From Ditylenchus dipsaci (lineage: Eukaryota > Nematoda > Chromadorea > Rhabditida > Anguinidae), in the NCBI GenBank assembly GCA_004194705.1, contig SADC01000001.1, forward strand, positions 806,001-870,000: DNA of 64,000 nt. The letters are read 5' to 3'. The first letter of the stretch is position 1, and every line of letters begins with the position of its first letter. A program made the position numbers and the translations under genes. Positions 33,484 to 45,700 of this stretch are shown here, in pieces. Under the pieces are notes generated by a model. The model saw only the letters and a list, made by a program, of their open reading frames with translations. It ran no database searches and had not been told where the DNA came from.

Positions 33484-33711
33484 TTAAAGGACCGTAGCCG
33501 TCGCCGACAATGAGAATTTCACACATTTAAATGCGCGTGGGATACCTTTTTTTCGATAATATTTAGGAATATTTTTTAGTAAACTAATAATGAGATCATC
33601 AAAAAGGCAAAACCGGCATTGGGAATCGAACTACAACAAATATAAAATTGTGTCGCGCGCGCCTTCAAACGTGTGAACTTCTCGCTGTCGGCAACGGCTA
33701 TGGTCCTTTAA
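33484..33711. mobile_element. TTAAAGGACCGTAGCC foldback element
   Basis: The left end CTTAAAGGACCGTAGCCGTC pairs with the right end CGGCTATGGTCCTTTAAG. Arms include ACACATTTAAATGCGCG. It is directly followed by a fragment of the related GCCAATTCAATTTTTTCCGG family at 33,745-33,850. Confidence 0.75.
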
Positions 33712-34600
33712 GGGGACGTGGTCACCTGTAACAAATTTTGTCCTTGCCAATTCAATTTTTTCCGGATCATTGAACTTCTGTATGGATTTTTCAACTTGGT
33801 CTCTAACAAAACCATACCTAAAATTAAATTCTAGGCCTTGTTTGTTATGGCTCATTCACAAACGTTGTCGTTGGAAAAATTTTTATAAAGCCGATTTACG
33901 CCAACGACGACGACGACCTATTTATAAAAAATCTAACGACAACGCCAACGACAACGACACTTTTCATTCTAAATTAGACAAATTTTGCATTTCAAGTCAG
34001 AATTTTGAGGATTAACTATATTAGAATATTAACTATGTGAAAACCTTTTAAAATTTGTTTTGACCAAAATGGAAGGGAGGAAATGTGGAGGTCCGAAAAG
34101 AGAAGAGACAAGCGGAATAATTATCGACATTTCTAAAAATGGTGATTTGGAGGGCGGTATTTGACTTCTCTGAAGGAGGTATACGACACTAGAGTCAAGT
34201 TTTTACGGCATAAAAGTCTTCTTGGTCAGAAGAGTTTTTTTACGGCAACGGAAAGGTTTGTTCACCCCAAACAGCAATACATATTAGAATTCAAAGGAGG
34301 TGCGAATTCAAAAAAGGCGAAAACTGAGAAAAAAAACTGGGGAAAAATGCCCAGACACCTTTTACGACTGCACTACCTAACATCGGTATTAAAGCTTGAG
34401 TGAACGTTTTTAGGCCGTTTAAAAAGTGGTGGAAGCTAATTGGGCAAGAGTCCGCCCTTAATGCACTTTTAAATTGCCGCTCAAAATAAGATAGATGCTT
34501 TTTGTGAGCGCAAATTTCGAAAACTTCTCATTTTTGGTCATTGTATTATTAGCTTTGTTGCTCATTCTTGACTGTTTGTAGTAAGTAATAAATCTCAATC
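33712..34600. other. Upstream region of UTP10, no clear gene
   Basis: 33,860-33,960 contains AACGACGACGACG-like repeats in inverted pair. An open frame at 34,161-34,403 (80 codons, starting MTSLKEVYDTRVKFLRHKSL) is unrecognised and unsupported. The UTP10 promoter presumably lies here; no defined motif is visible. Confidence 0.35.
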
Positions 34601-34619
34601 TTCTTTCATTTCAGGAAAG

Positions 34620-37600
34620 ATGACTTCGCTGGAGTTGCAATTGAAGAAGTTAAAAACACCAGCGACACAAAGCTTGGCTGTCAACAGAGACTGCTCCTCG
34701 CTTCTCTTCGATTCAAGGCAGGCAGCTAGCTACGGCCGTCAAGAATTCTATGACATTGGTAACTATTTACTGAAAAAATTGTATTTGGCATCAACAAAGT
34801 TATCTTAATTTTTAGGTATCAATGGACTGTCTCAACTCCAGAAATTTGATCTCCAATTCGAGGAATATGAACCACAACTATTCGACAAGACCACCGTCAA
34901 CTTCAATAGAACAATGTTGGAGCAGGACGATCATAATGAATTGAATGCAGCGTTGGAGCGGATGATCATCAGACTGGCTCCCTACTTCCACCAACAAGCC
35001 TGCAAACAGGTGTTGGAGTGGCTAATCTACAAGTATCAAGTAATGGTTTTTGGCCCATTATCCAGCCCACTTTTGTTTCGCCTGCTCGTACAATCTTTAA
35101 CTTTGTCTGTTTCAGATCCATCGTTTCAACGCTGAGTTCTTGTTCACAGCCCTGCTGCCCTACCATTCCTCCAACTCGTTTGGTCGTCTACTGTCCATCC
35201 TCAAGTTCAACAAGCCGGAGTGGAATTTCGTGGCAGAGTTTGCCAAGCCTGCATCCCCTATTCCCATAAATGTTCTGATCAGAGTATGTCTTGCCAATAG
35301 GAGCTACTTCCTGGTACCTGTGCTTGCCAACTTCTTAATGAATGCCATCAAGGTGGAGTTGTTTGGTTTGCTGGTTTATTATGTTATTATGACAGCCCGT
35401 GTTTAGGCAGTGGGAGAAGAGTATGCAGAGAAAAGACTGCATCCCAACTTTACTTTTTTCACAAACTTTATGCTACACCTATTTGAGGACTCTTCCAGAG
35501 TGGACGATCAGCTGATCGCCAGGGTTTTGCCGTTTGTGGGTATTGCTCTGAAGTAAGTTTTTAGAATAATTTTTATAAAATCGAACATCCCTACAATAAA
35601 AAATTTTGAAGTAATTTTAAAGAATAGTGAGGCTAGTGGGGTGCGGTTACAGTTAATTAAGATTTTCGTTTTCTGATCATTTACTGAAAAAAAATCCGGT
35701 TCAGTTTTAAAAAGCCGAAAAAAACGGTAAAGATCTGCGTACCTTAAGGTTCGAGCCGTGCACAGCCGTGACTTGCTACTAAAACTTGGAATTATGCTTG
35801 AAATTTTGGTAGCAGAATTAAATATTATCCGTCATTTTAGCAAACATTTTGGAAAAAGTCACAGAATAAATCACTGTAAAATTTTTAAGATATTCTTTTG
35901 ATTGATAATTGGCCAAAATTTATAGCAAAAAGCGAAAAAATAACGGATATTTTTTATTCCTGGAGGGGCACCCACTGAGAATTGAAATTGAGAACTCAAA
36001 ATAATCGCCACTCAGTGTGTAAGCCCCTCGCCCCTTTAATTTACTTATTGCAGGTCCAAAGTGTTTGCATTCAAATGTGCTGGTCTAACTATTGTTGCCA
36101 AAATAATGATAAGCACATCCTTGACCCCTGAAGTGCTCAACAACATTTTAAAGCTGGTTTTATTGGTAATCCTTTACAGTCAAGTCTCGATATAAGATAC
36201 ACCCTCGGGACCAGACCAGGTGTATCTTGTATCGAGGTGTATCTTGTACGGGGGTATCTTATATCGAGACTTCACTGTAGTTCATTTTTCGGGACGCAAC
36301 CGACTCGCCAACGCGAAAACTCGCCAACGGCAAAACTCGCCAATGTTAAATCTTGCCAACGACGAATCTCGCCAATGCTAAAGCTCGCCAAAATTCGATT
36401 TAACAGATCTCCTCAGGATCACAATTAGGCGGCCGTTAAATCGAATTTATCGTTGGCAAGATTTGACATTGGCGAGTTTTGCAGTTGGCGACTTCTAGCG
36501 TTGGCGAGTTGGTTACGTCCCCATTTCCCTGGTTTTCATTCCAATTCATTACAGAAAGTTCGAGAGCCAGTGATGGATGTCATTTTGGACACCGTAGTGC
36601 TTGTCTGCCAAACTCAGAAAGTGGCTAGCTTGCCTAGAAAGTAGCTTTTTAATTAACAACTTACGTGCAAACTAAAAGTCTGTATTAAATTTAGAGCCAT
36701 TTTGAAGCTAGTCAGGAAGCGAGAAGAGTTGGGCCTGCTGCCCAAAATACAAAATATCAGAGAAACATTTGAGCTTACCAGCTTCCTGGTTGCTTTCTGG
36801 GAAGCTCTGCTGTCCAGTTTGATAATTGGTAAGAAATCTATGTTATGGTAAAAAATGTTGTAGGTGCGTTCGGGTATTTTTGAGCACTTTTTCTAATTTG
36901 CGGCCTTTTTTGTTTTCAGGTGCTTTTACGGCACTTTCATGCTCTTGAAATTAGGCGAAGTCTTAGGCGCAGCGTATGCCAATGTATGTTAGGAAAGACT
37001 CAAATTTGTGGTTCAAACACGAAAACAACTCAAATTCAAATAAAGCGCGAGTTTAAAAAGTCCAAAATTGCATAAGCGCCTACGAATCGAAAAAAAAGTT
37101 TTGTAAAATGTGCAAAGTATTGTAAAATGTGTGTGGCTTTTCAAATACCGTATAAAATCTTTGAATACCTCAAGGGGATTATTTTCAGCCCCTGAAAAAT
37201 TTTAGAATTGTAAATCGAAAATTGCATAAACCTTGCAATCCCAGTCAAAAAAATGAGAGGTCGAGGATTAATCGAAGTTATACGGTAGTCAAGTTCGATT
37301 AATTTTATTGCTCCATTTAAGAGACTGACAAGGACTTTCAAACCGAGATATCCTCAGTGTTAATTGAGACCCTGGACTTGGAGCGCATGGACGGGAACAA
37401 GCAAGTGGATTTCTCAACTCTCTCATGAATCTATTGAGCAACCCTGAGACCAAAGACCAACTACACAAGTCTTTACGCCAGCATGTTCGTGCCATTGCTA
37501 TAAGGTAAGGTTTTTTTATTATCCATTTTTGTTTAATCCTATTTATTATTCTCCAGGTTTTCTGGTGTGTTCGATGCTGTGCGAGCCCAGTGGTTGGTTC

Positions 37601-40600
37601 GTGACAAGTGCTTAGTGGACATGCTCATGAAAGAGTGTCGCATTGAAACCCATGAGGTGAGCTAGGTTTCTAAGAGTCAATTTATGTGATTGACATTTTC
37701 GGAAAAAAATCTAGGTTGATCTAAACGAAAATAGGGCATTATTATTAATAGGGCATTTTGACGTTTCACCAATTTTAGGAGTTTTAGACGCTAGTAGCAA
37801 ATACCACCACAAATACCACCACGGCTTAGACTAGGCCAGCGTATGTTAGGCGGAACTGAAAGATGTCTTTCCGGGGGCTGGGATATATATTTGGGTACTC
37901 GTTAATAGGGGTTTCCAAGCAAAAATTGGGGAAGGAGAGGGTGGCAGGAGAGGGGGTTGGTTGTATTTGCGACCAGGGTCGAAATTTCCTATTTTCGGAA
38001 AACTAGGTAGTTGAACTCCACGCGTAATTTTCCCAAACTATTTCAGGTTGGTGAGGTGGTGGTTGAATTCTCCTCAGCAAAGTCTAAAAAGCGACGCAGG
38101 AGGACTAGCAGCACCGCTTCCACTAAACTCTTAGACACTTCCTACCAAGACCCTTCTCTGGTGTCCATCATCCAGCCTAATCCTGAGGATAAAATCACTG
38201 TAAGTTACAAGAATACAGTTTCCATATATAATCAACCATGAAACTGTTTAAGCCACAAGAAAAGATGCAAAAAGCGCGCGACGAAGTAGCTCCACAACGT
38301 AGTCCCTACAAAAAACCAGTGCTTAAACTGCTTCAGCTGGTCAAAGCAGATAGTGAGCATTCTGAGCTAGAGTGGGCACTTGAGTCCCTCAGTTTGCCAC
38401 TCTATCTGAAAAAACAATTGACTGAAGATCTAGAAGAATTTTTCGTTCAGTGTGTCCTGCAGGCATCACAAGCTGACACTGTCCCCTGCAAATCCAAGCT
38501 GAAAGTGGCGCTGGCCCAAGTAAGTAAAAATCATACTAGCAGAATTTACAAAATACGGAAGCGTGTGGTATCCATCTTTTTGGGACACGACCGATTCCCT
38601 AACGCCATAACTCGCCAACGCAAAAACTCGCCAACGCGAAAACTCGTCAACGTCAAATCTCGCTAATGGCGAAACTCGCCGACGGCAAAACTCGCTGATG
38701 AAAATCTCGCCAACGAAGTAGTGGCCAACGAAGAACTCGCCGGCGAAAAATTCGATTAAACCGTCCTCCTTGGTGCCGGCCATTTAGGGGCTCTGTTAAA
38801 CCGAATTTTTTGTTGGTGAGATTTGCCATTGGCGAGTTTTTCGTTGGTGAGTATTGCTGTTGGTGAGTTCCCGCGTTGGCAAAATTGACTGCCAACCGAC
38901 TCGATACAAAAACTAACTGGATACACCGACTCGATACACGTTTTTATTTTTACCTCAATTGCTTCGTCCATTCCGCTCACATCACTACCTACTACTTAAA
39001 AACCGTTTTTAGAATACCGTGATTAGTACACGAATGGGTTAGGGAAGCCGAAAAATAAAAAATTTCGCCAACTGGACACACAGATCCCCGTGTGGTAATG
39101 AATCATCATTTGTATCTATAATTTTTTTAGTATCGTTAATTATCATTAGAAAATGCATGCAGTTGGAATTACTCCCAAGTCTGCTGCAAAGCAAGAGTTT
39201 GGCGAACTATTTATGTAGATGTTCTAGTCAAGATATCTCCATGACATTTTTTAGGTGACCGTCTATCAATATTTAATATACTCTAGGATTATACCATATG
39301 ACTTCAAACCATAAACCAAGGTGGTCTAGATGGATAACCACCTAAATACTGAATAGGTAATCACGTCGAGAGAATAAACTCTGTACTGAAAATAGCGGTC
39401 CTTGAGGTAAAGATAAAAAAATGTATCGAGTCGGTGTATTCAGTTAGTTTTGTATCGAGTTGGATGTATACCGGCGAAATTCGCCGTTGGTGAAATTTGA
39501 CGTTGGCAAGTCTTTCGCGTTGGCGAGTTTTTTGTTGGCGAGTTTGTCACGTCCCATCTTTTTGTCCCTTTTGCTTGTACTATAAAACCTCAAACACAAT
39601 AAATTCAGCCATCTTCGATTCAAAATTGGTTCTAGGCGACATGAACTCTACCAATTTCGCTTCTTAAATCTAATTTAATTTTTGGTTGAACACCCGAAAA
39701 TTTCAAAATCCATCTTAATTGTTCCGACTTTCGGAGCTTTGGAACGTAATGCAGGCTATACGGTGCTGGTGAGATGAGCTGGGGTTTGGAATTACGCAGT
39801 TCTTTTTTTGCGAAACCATTTTATTAATCGACCGTATCTTCGAGAGGAAAAAATTATCGGATTTTATTGCAGATCGCCTTAGACCCAGAAATTGTACTTG
39901 TTTTGTTGTCCGAACAGCAGCGCAGTCCTAGAAAAAGGGATTCTCTGGCTGTCAAATCTAAGAAGGACAAAATAGCTGGTGTGTTTGTGGACGAGACACC
40001 CATCCAACAGGAAAAGCGGCTGGTTTTCATGCTCGAAGTGCTGAATATAAGTGTAGCTAACTTCAGCAAGGCCACACCTGAGCTGGTCAAGCGACTTTTC
40101 GACCTGGTTGAGAAGTTGGTTCTAAAACTATTACTGTTTTAGGGAAGTAATTAAAGTAACTTTGCAGGGCGCAGCCATTGAGCAACAGCTGGTTGGCTAC
40201 TGGCACTACTGACCGCATCTACTTCCAACAACTGTGCTTGTCATTACTAGGACGTGTGTTGGAGCCCGCAGGAGCCGCCAAACTCTTGTTTTCAGACAAT
40301 ACAATGTTGGACCCCTTGGTTAAGGTGATCAGATTCACCCAAGCTCCAGTGGTGCTGAGAAAGGCACTCAAAGTGTTGACATTGGTGGCACCCATTATTC
40401 CGGTGGGTTTTTAGGGTTTAATATTAGCGAACGGATAATATTTTTTTTCTCATCACAAATACACTGCGAATGCACTGCAAATTATTTTTTTCTTACCCCG
40501 ATTTTATATTTCCGCAAAATACTTTTTTCTTACCGCACATTAAACAACTCTCAACCAGTATTAATTACCCTCAACCTGTGTTTAGGGTGGTTATGAATGG

Positions 40601-42750
40601 TTCAGAGTGAGATTCTGAGCAATTAAATCGGTCAAACGGCAAATCTGATAAGCGCAATCGAAGTTTCGCAAAAAGTACACCCCCCCCCTCATTAGTAAAC
40701 TCCAAAACACCAACTTTCAGGGCTTCTGTCGACTCTGGTATGGGATTCTGAGCGATCCAATTTATTTTCTGAGTAAAAAATTCAAATTTCCGCAAACATT
40801 TTGACTAAAAATCCAAAATACGATGAGAAATTTTTCCGGTAAGAAAAGAGTATTTTTGCGGTAAGAAAAAGTATTTTGCGGGAATATCAAATTGCTGTAA
40901 GAAAAAATGATACAGTCGACGCTTTCCATTGCGTCCCCCAAAAAGTTCGTTCCCACCTCGGATCCGACACTTTTTTTAGCTCAATTTTTGAAGTTTTTTT
41001 CACAACTGATTCGTCAGTCTGGTCGGAAATATCGCAAGGATTCCGATTTTCCCGGTCGTTTCTCGGAAACATGATAATTTTGTCATTTAGACCCGCAACG
41101 CTCTCCATTGCGTCGCCTTAAATCCCAAAAAGGCGACACAATGGAGAGCGTTGCGGGTCTAAATGACAAAATTATCATGTTTCCGAGAAACGACCGGCAA
41201 AATCGGAATCCTTGCGATATTTCCGACCAGACTGACGAATCAGTTGTGAAAAAAACTTCAAAAATTGAGCTAAAAAAAGTGTCGGACCCGAGGTGGGAAC
41301 GAACTTTTTGGGGGACGCAATGGAGAGCGTCGACTGTATGCGGTAATTTTCAAGTGCTTTGCGGTAAGAAGGAAGTACCATTCTTAGCAAACATGTAAAT
41401 CAGCTTCAAAACTAAATAATTTTTTAGGTCAGCTAAAACACACCATAAAAATATCTAAGAAGGGAACCTTGCGAGCTTGTTTTTCACTCGCCGAAGAGAG
41501 TTAGGCATCGTTGGGTAGCCAGCATAAAACTTTTAAAAATTAAATTTGTTGAGATAACAGGCACATAGCCAAAAAAAGTCTGGACAAAAAGGTTAGTAAA
41601 GTAATGAAAAAACGCAAAAAGACCAAGAAATTTTGAATTTCATGTTTTCAATATTTTTAGGGTTGTCGACTTTCGACTTTTAAGTCGAAAGTCGAAAGGT
41701 CGAAATTTTTTTAAGGTCGATTTTTGGTCTCGGAGCGAAAATCTGATTTTACAACATATACTCAGAATTAAAAGTTGGGTATACATTGTAAAATCAGATT
41801 TACACTCCGGTAAAAAAAATCTGCCTTAAAAAAATTTCGACCTTTCGACTTTCGACTTAAAAGTCGAAAGTCGACAATCCTAAATATTTTACTTGCTTTT
41901 TTATCCAAACTTTTAACTCTCCTGAGCTAGTGATTTTTTGATAAATAAATTAAGTAAAAAAATAGCAAAATCTAACCCTACGAAATAATTTATCACACTT
42001 TCAACTATTATGACTTGGAGTATATTTATTACCCGATTTGCAGGCTCAGGCAGTATCGCAATTCATGTCTCTTTTCACTTTTATGGGTGATGGAGTGCTC
42101 AAGAGAGACAACGAGTTAACTCTGACAGTCTTTGAAGAGACTCTAAACGCTCTTTTTGGTGCATTGCTAGCTTCGGATGGAAAGCACAAGGAAGTGGATG
42201 AAGTAAATCGACCGAAAAAAAACTATAATGAGATCAAACTACTTTTAGACCTTTCAACGCAAAATACTCGAAATTTCAAGAATGTTGACCCTGTCCCTGA
42301 TGGACATCCCAGCCCATCGACGCATCCGTATCCTACGAGCAGTATCCCAGCAAATTCCTCATGAATGTTTGTGGATAGTGCTGGGTGTGCTCTTTGAAGA
42401 CTTCTGCATTCGCTGGGAGAAAGCCAAGGGCAAACGACAGGAGAAAATTGAAAATTTGGATGACATTTCGCTTGAGTTGGTTAGTGAACTGCAGCTAGAA
42501 CACCAGGTTAACTTTTAAAATTCTTTTTCAATAAATACATTAAAAGTTTTAGCTGGAAGTTGTAATAAGTTTGCTAGATTATATTGTTCGCTTGGGCGGA
42601 GACATTGCTCCCACAAATGGACGTGCCAAACCCACTCCGGTGGTTATTTTCGACCGCTCGCTGCATGAAATAAGGAAACTGCGACACTTCAGATTTGTGA
42701 TTATGGGCTTTGTGAACAAGTGTTTGAACAACAAGATACTTTATGACAAG
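34620..42750 (+). CDS. UTP10 exons 1-16 (N-terminal two thirds)
   Basis: Exons: 34620-34758, 34816-35039, 35116-35352, 35407-35552, 36054-36165, 36555-36640, 36695-36828, 37322-37504, 37557-37656, 38047-38199, 38253-38519, 39873-40114, 40168-40402, 42044-42202, 42249-42506, 42553-42750. The start [20 protein letters not shown] and [10 protein letters not shown] match the conserved HEATR1 N-terminus, which fixes the start codon. [20 protein letters not shown] and [10 protein letters not shown] follow. Exon 10 holds a Lys/Arg run ([13 protein letters not shown]), a likely nuclear signal. Exon 14 reads [18 protein letters not shown], a family hallmark; exon 15 reads [14 protein letters not shown] and [11 protein letters not shown]; exon 16 reads [17 protein letters not shown]. 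Exon 8 lacks one T in a T run ([10 protein letters not shown]), shifting frame. Confidence 0.88.
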
Positions 42751-45700
42751 GTATGTACGCGTTTTCACAGTCCAACCCCGGTTATACGCCTCTATAAATA
42801 GACTGCATATGGCAGAAGTTGGCTTATTCTTAATCAATGACACTCCAGTTATACGCCACCTTGGTTACATGCCACTGTAAGACCGGTAAGTGACATATAA
42901 ACGCCGCGCAATAATACCGCCGCGTCCAAAACATCGCCGCGCCAAAACATGGCCGGGACAAAACATCGCCAATCAGGTTCTGAGGCTCTGATTTAAATAA
43001 TGATCCCATATCTACTTATTTATAAGAATTCTACTTATTTTGGCTGCTTGAATCTTATTATTTTTTCATTTATTCTAAAATTATTCGAGAGCTACCGATT
43101 TTTTTTTGAAAAACATGCTCTTTTAAACATAAAGTCTTAGTTTTTGTAAAAATCTGCTTATTTAAAAAAAATTATGGGATCCCTGGCTTAAAGTCTTCTG
43201 TAACATACATTTTTGGGTAAATCACTGAAAATCTTTAATTTAACTCAATCTTTAGTTTTGAATCAGTCTTTAATTTTATATTGAACCGCCTATCTAAAAT
43301 CGATAATAGTGGATACCCATCATGAATGGGTATCCACCTCAAGAATTGAAATCTTTAAGTAAAATTTCCTGAACAACAACGAACAGCTTTGGCGAGATAG
43401 TGCAATCCGAAAAAAAATTTCTGGTGGGGGAGTACTTTGGTGAGCTTCTAACAAGTTGTTAGGCTGCTAATTATTAGCAGTGTTTTCGAAACTCACACTC
43501 ACACTTTTGCCTCACACTAACTTCACATACATTTTTTTCATATTTTTTGTTTTCGTATATCAGAAATTTTTGCACCATTTTGTAGCTGAGATATTTCTCT
43601 ATCGATTGAATGGTCAAACATTTCAGTTCAAAAAAATTTCGACAAAATCACACCAAGTGTGAGGTAAAAACCAAGTGTGAGCCTCACACTTGGTTTTTTA
43701 CCTCACACTTGGTGTGATTTTGTCGAAATTTTTTTTGAACTGAAATGTTTGACCATTCAATCGGGAAGGAGTAGATTGCGCCATTTCGATTTGCGCCCAT
43801 TCAATTTGCGCCCTTTTAATTTGCGCCCATTCATTTTGCGCCCCTTCAAATTGCGCCACTTCAATTCGCGCCCTTTTCGATTTGCGCCACTTCAATTTGC
43901 GCCCTTTTCAAATTGCGCCCATTTAGATTGCGCCCATTTCAAATTGCGCCCATTTAGATTGCGCCTGTTATTCCAATAGGTTCTCATGTCAACTGATACG
44001 TCCAACATGTGTTTTCGTTTTCACGTTGAAATAATCAATTTCTACGCTTGATAAGTAATGGACTAATGCATCATAGTCGGTCTTTCGACCCTTTTAGATA
44101 ATAAACAAAGTAAAAGAGGATTTTCTATACTTATTCCTTATATTTTACAAACAACATGGAATAATCATCAATACAGAAACACGCTCAAAAAAGACACTAA
44201 AAGAGATTACAAAAATTAAGAGATAACTCCACTAAAATTGCAAACTTTTAAATATAAATTCAACACGCCAACAATCAACCACCATCCAATCATCACATAA
44301 CAGCAGTTTGTTGTTTTTTACGAACAACCGACACATAATAACATTGTAACACCAAATGACAACACATCAATGACCATGATACTTTTCTAAATGTGCTCCA
44401 ATTGAGACCAGAAATTCAAGGCGAGGCTGCCCAGCACTATTGCCGTAGTTGATAACCAGCTGTTTGATCTGACTGCCGGAAAAAATGGCCCTCTGAGACT
44501 TATTTCCACCGACGACACGAGGCAACGGGCTCTGATTGCGGCTAAAAATAAAGTTCAATGGATGATCAATGACAACTTAAAAAAAATTACTCACATTTCG
44601 ATCTTCTGGCGTGTTAAAACAAAAACACATATTGACATGAGAACCTATTGGAATAACAGGCGCAATCTAAATGGGCGCAATTTGAAATGGGCGCAAATTG
44701 AAGGGGCGCAAATCGAAAAGGGCGCAAATTGAAGTGGCGCAAATTGAATTGGCGCAAATTGAATTGGCGCAAATTGAAAGGGCGCAAAATGAAAGGGCGC
44801 AATCTACTCCTTCCCATTCAATCGATAGAGAAATATCTCAGCTACAAAATGGTGCAAAAATTTCTGATATACGAAAACAAAAAATATGAAAAAAATGTAT
44901 GTGAAGTTAGTGTGAGGCAAAAGTGTGAGTGTGAGTTTCGAAAACACTGATTATTAGTCGTAGCACTCCCTAGATGGTATACATTATTATGACTATGTTT
45001 ATTATTATTTCGAAGGAACAAATAAAGCATGTTATTCTACCAAAAATTGTGTGCTAAAAACGGCTTGTTGAGAACAAAATGCTTGACAAACCGTGTTCAG
45101 GACACTTTTCTGGATAGGGAACAATGGTTTTTAATTACTTTCAGCTAAATCCGAAAATTCCGATTGTGTAGGTGAATATCCATTTGGGGAGGTACCATGC
45201 GGTTAGGGTTCCCCTACCCACTCTTAGGGCTCTCCTACCTACTCCCGTTTAGAGCAGGTACTAGGTTTCACTTTTACCCACACCAAGGATTAATGGTCTT
45301 ATAAAAACTAGTTTATACTTGTTTTTCAAGAAAAAATAATGTCTGCAACCACCAGGATTTGAACCTGTAACCTCAAAAATTTGGAGGGGAATTTACCACG
45401 GGAGGATTCATCGCCGCTTGACCAGATAACCAAATGGCTTGAGGACCTCAGGACTGGGAACCAATTGACCTAATACCAGCTTTTCAGTCCTTAATTACTT
45501 TGATTTTCACTGAAAACTGATCGGCGATGTTGCGGCCTCGGCAATGTTGTGGCAGGCGATGTTTTGTCCCGGCGGTGTTATGGCCGGCGATGTTTTGTCC
45601 GCGCGGTGTTTTGGCGCGGAAATGTTTCGGCCTCAGCGATGTTTTGGCGCGGCGATGTTTTGTCCGTGGCCGCTGTAAGACCGGTCCCTGTGTTGGCGTA

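Larger units (their letters stand above)
43471..44950. mobile_element. Foldback element with GTGTTTTCGAAACTCACAC ends, split
   Basis: The left end GTGTTTTCGAAACTCACACT and right end GAGTGTGAGTTTCGAAAACA pair. The inner arms (CTCTATCGATTGAATGGTCA / TGACCATTCAATC...GATAGAG; AAGTGTGAGGTAAAAACCA and inverse) form a palindrome centred at 43,682. Its right arm is interrupted by the 43,763-44,815 element. Confidence 0.8.

Noticed and set aside
34161..34403. 80-codon open frame upstream of UTP10
   Set aside because: No recognisable motif, no splice or conservation evidence; left unannotated.
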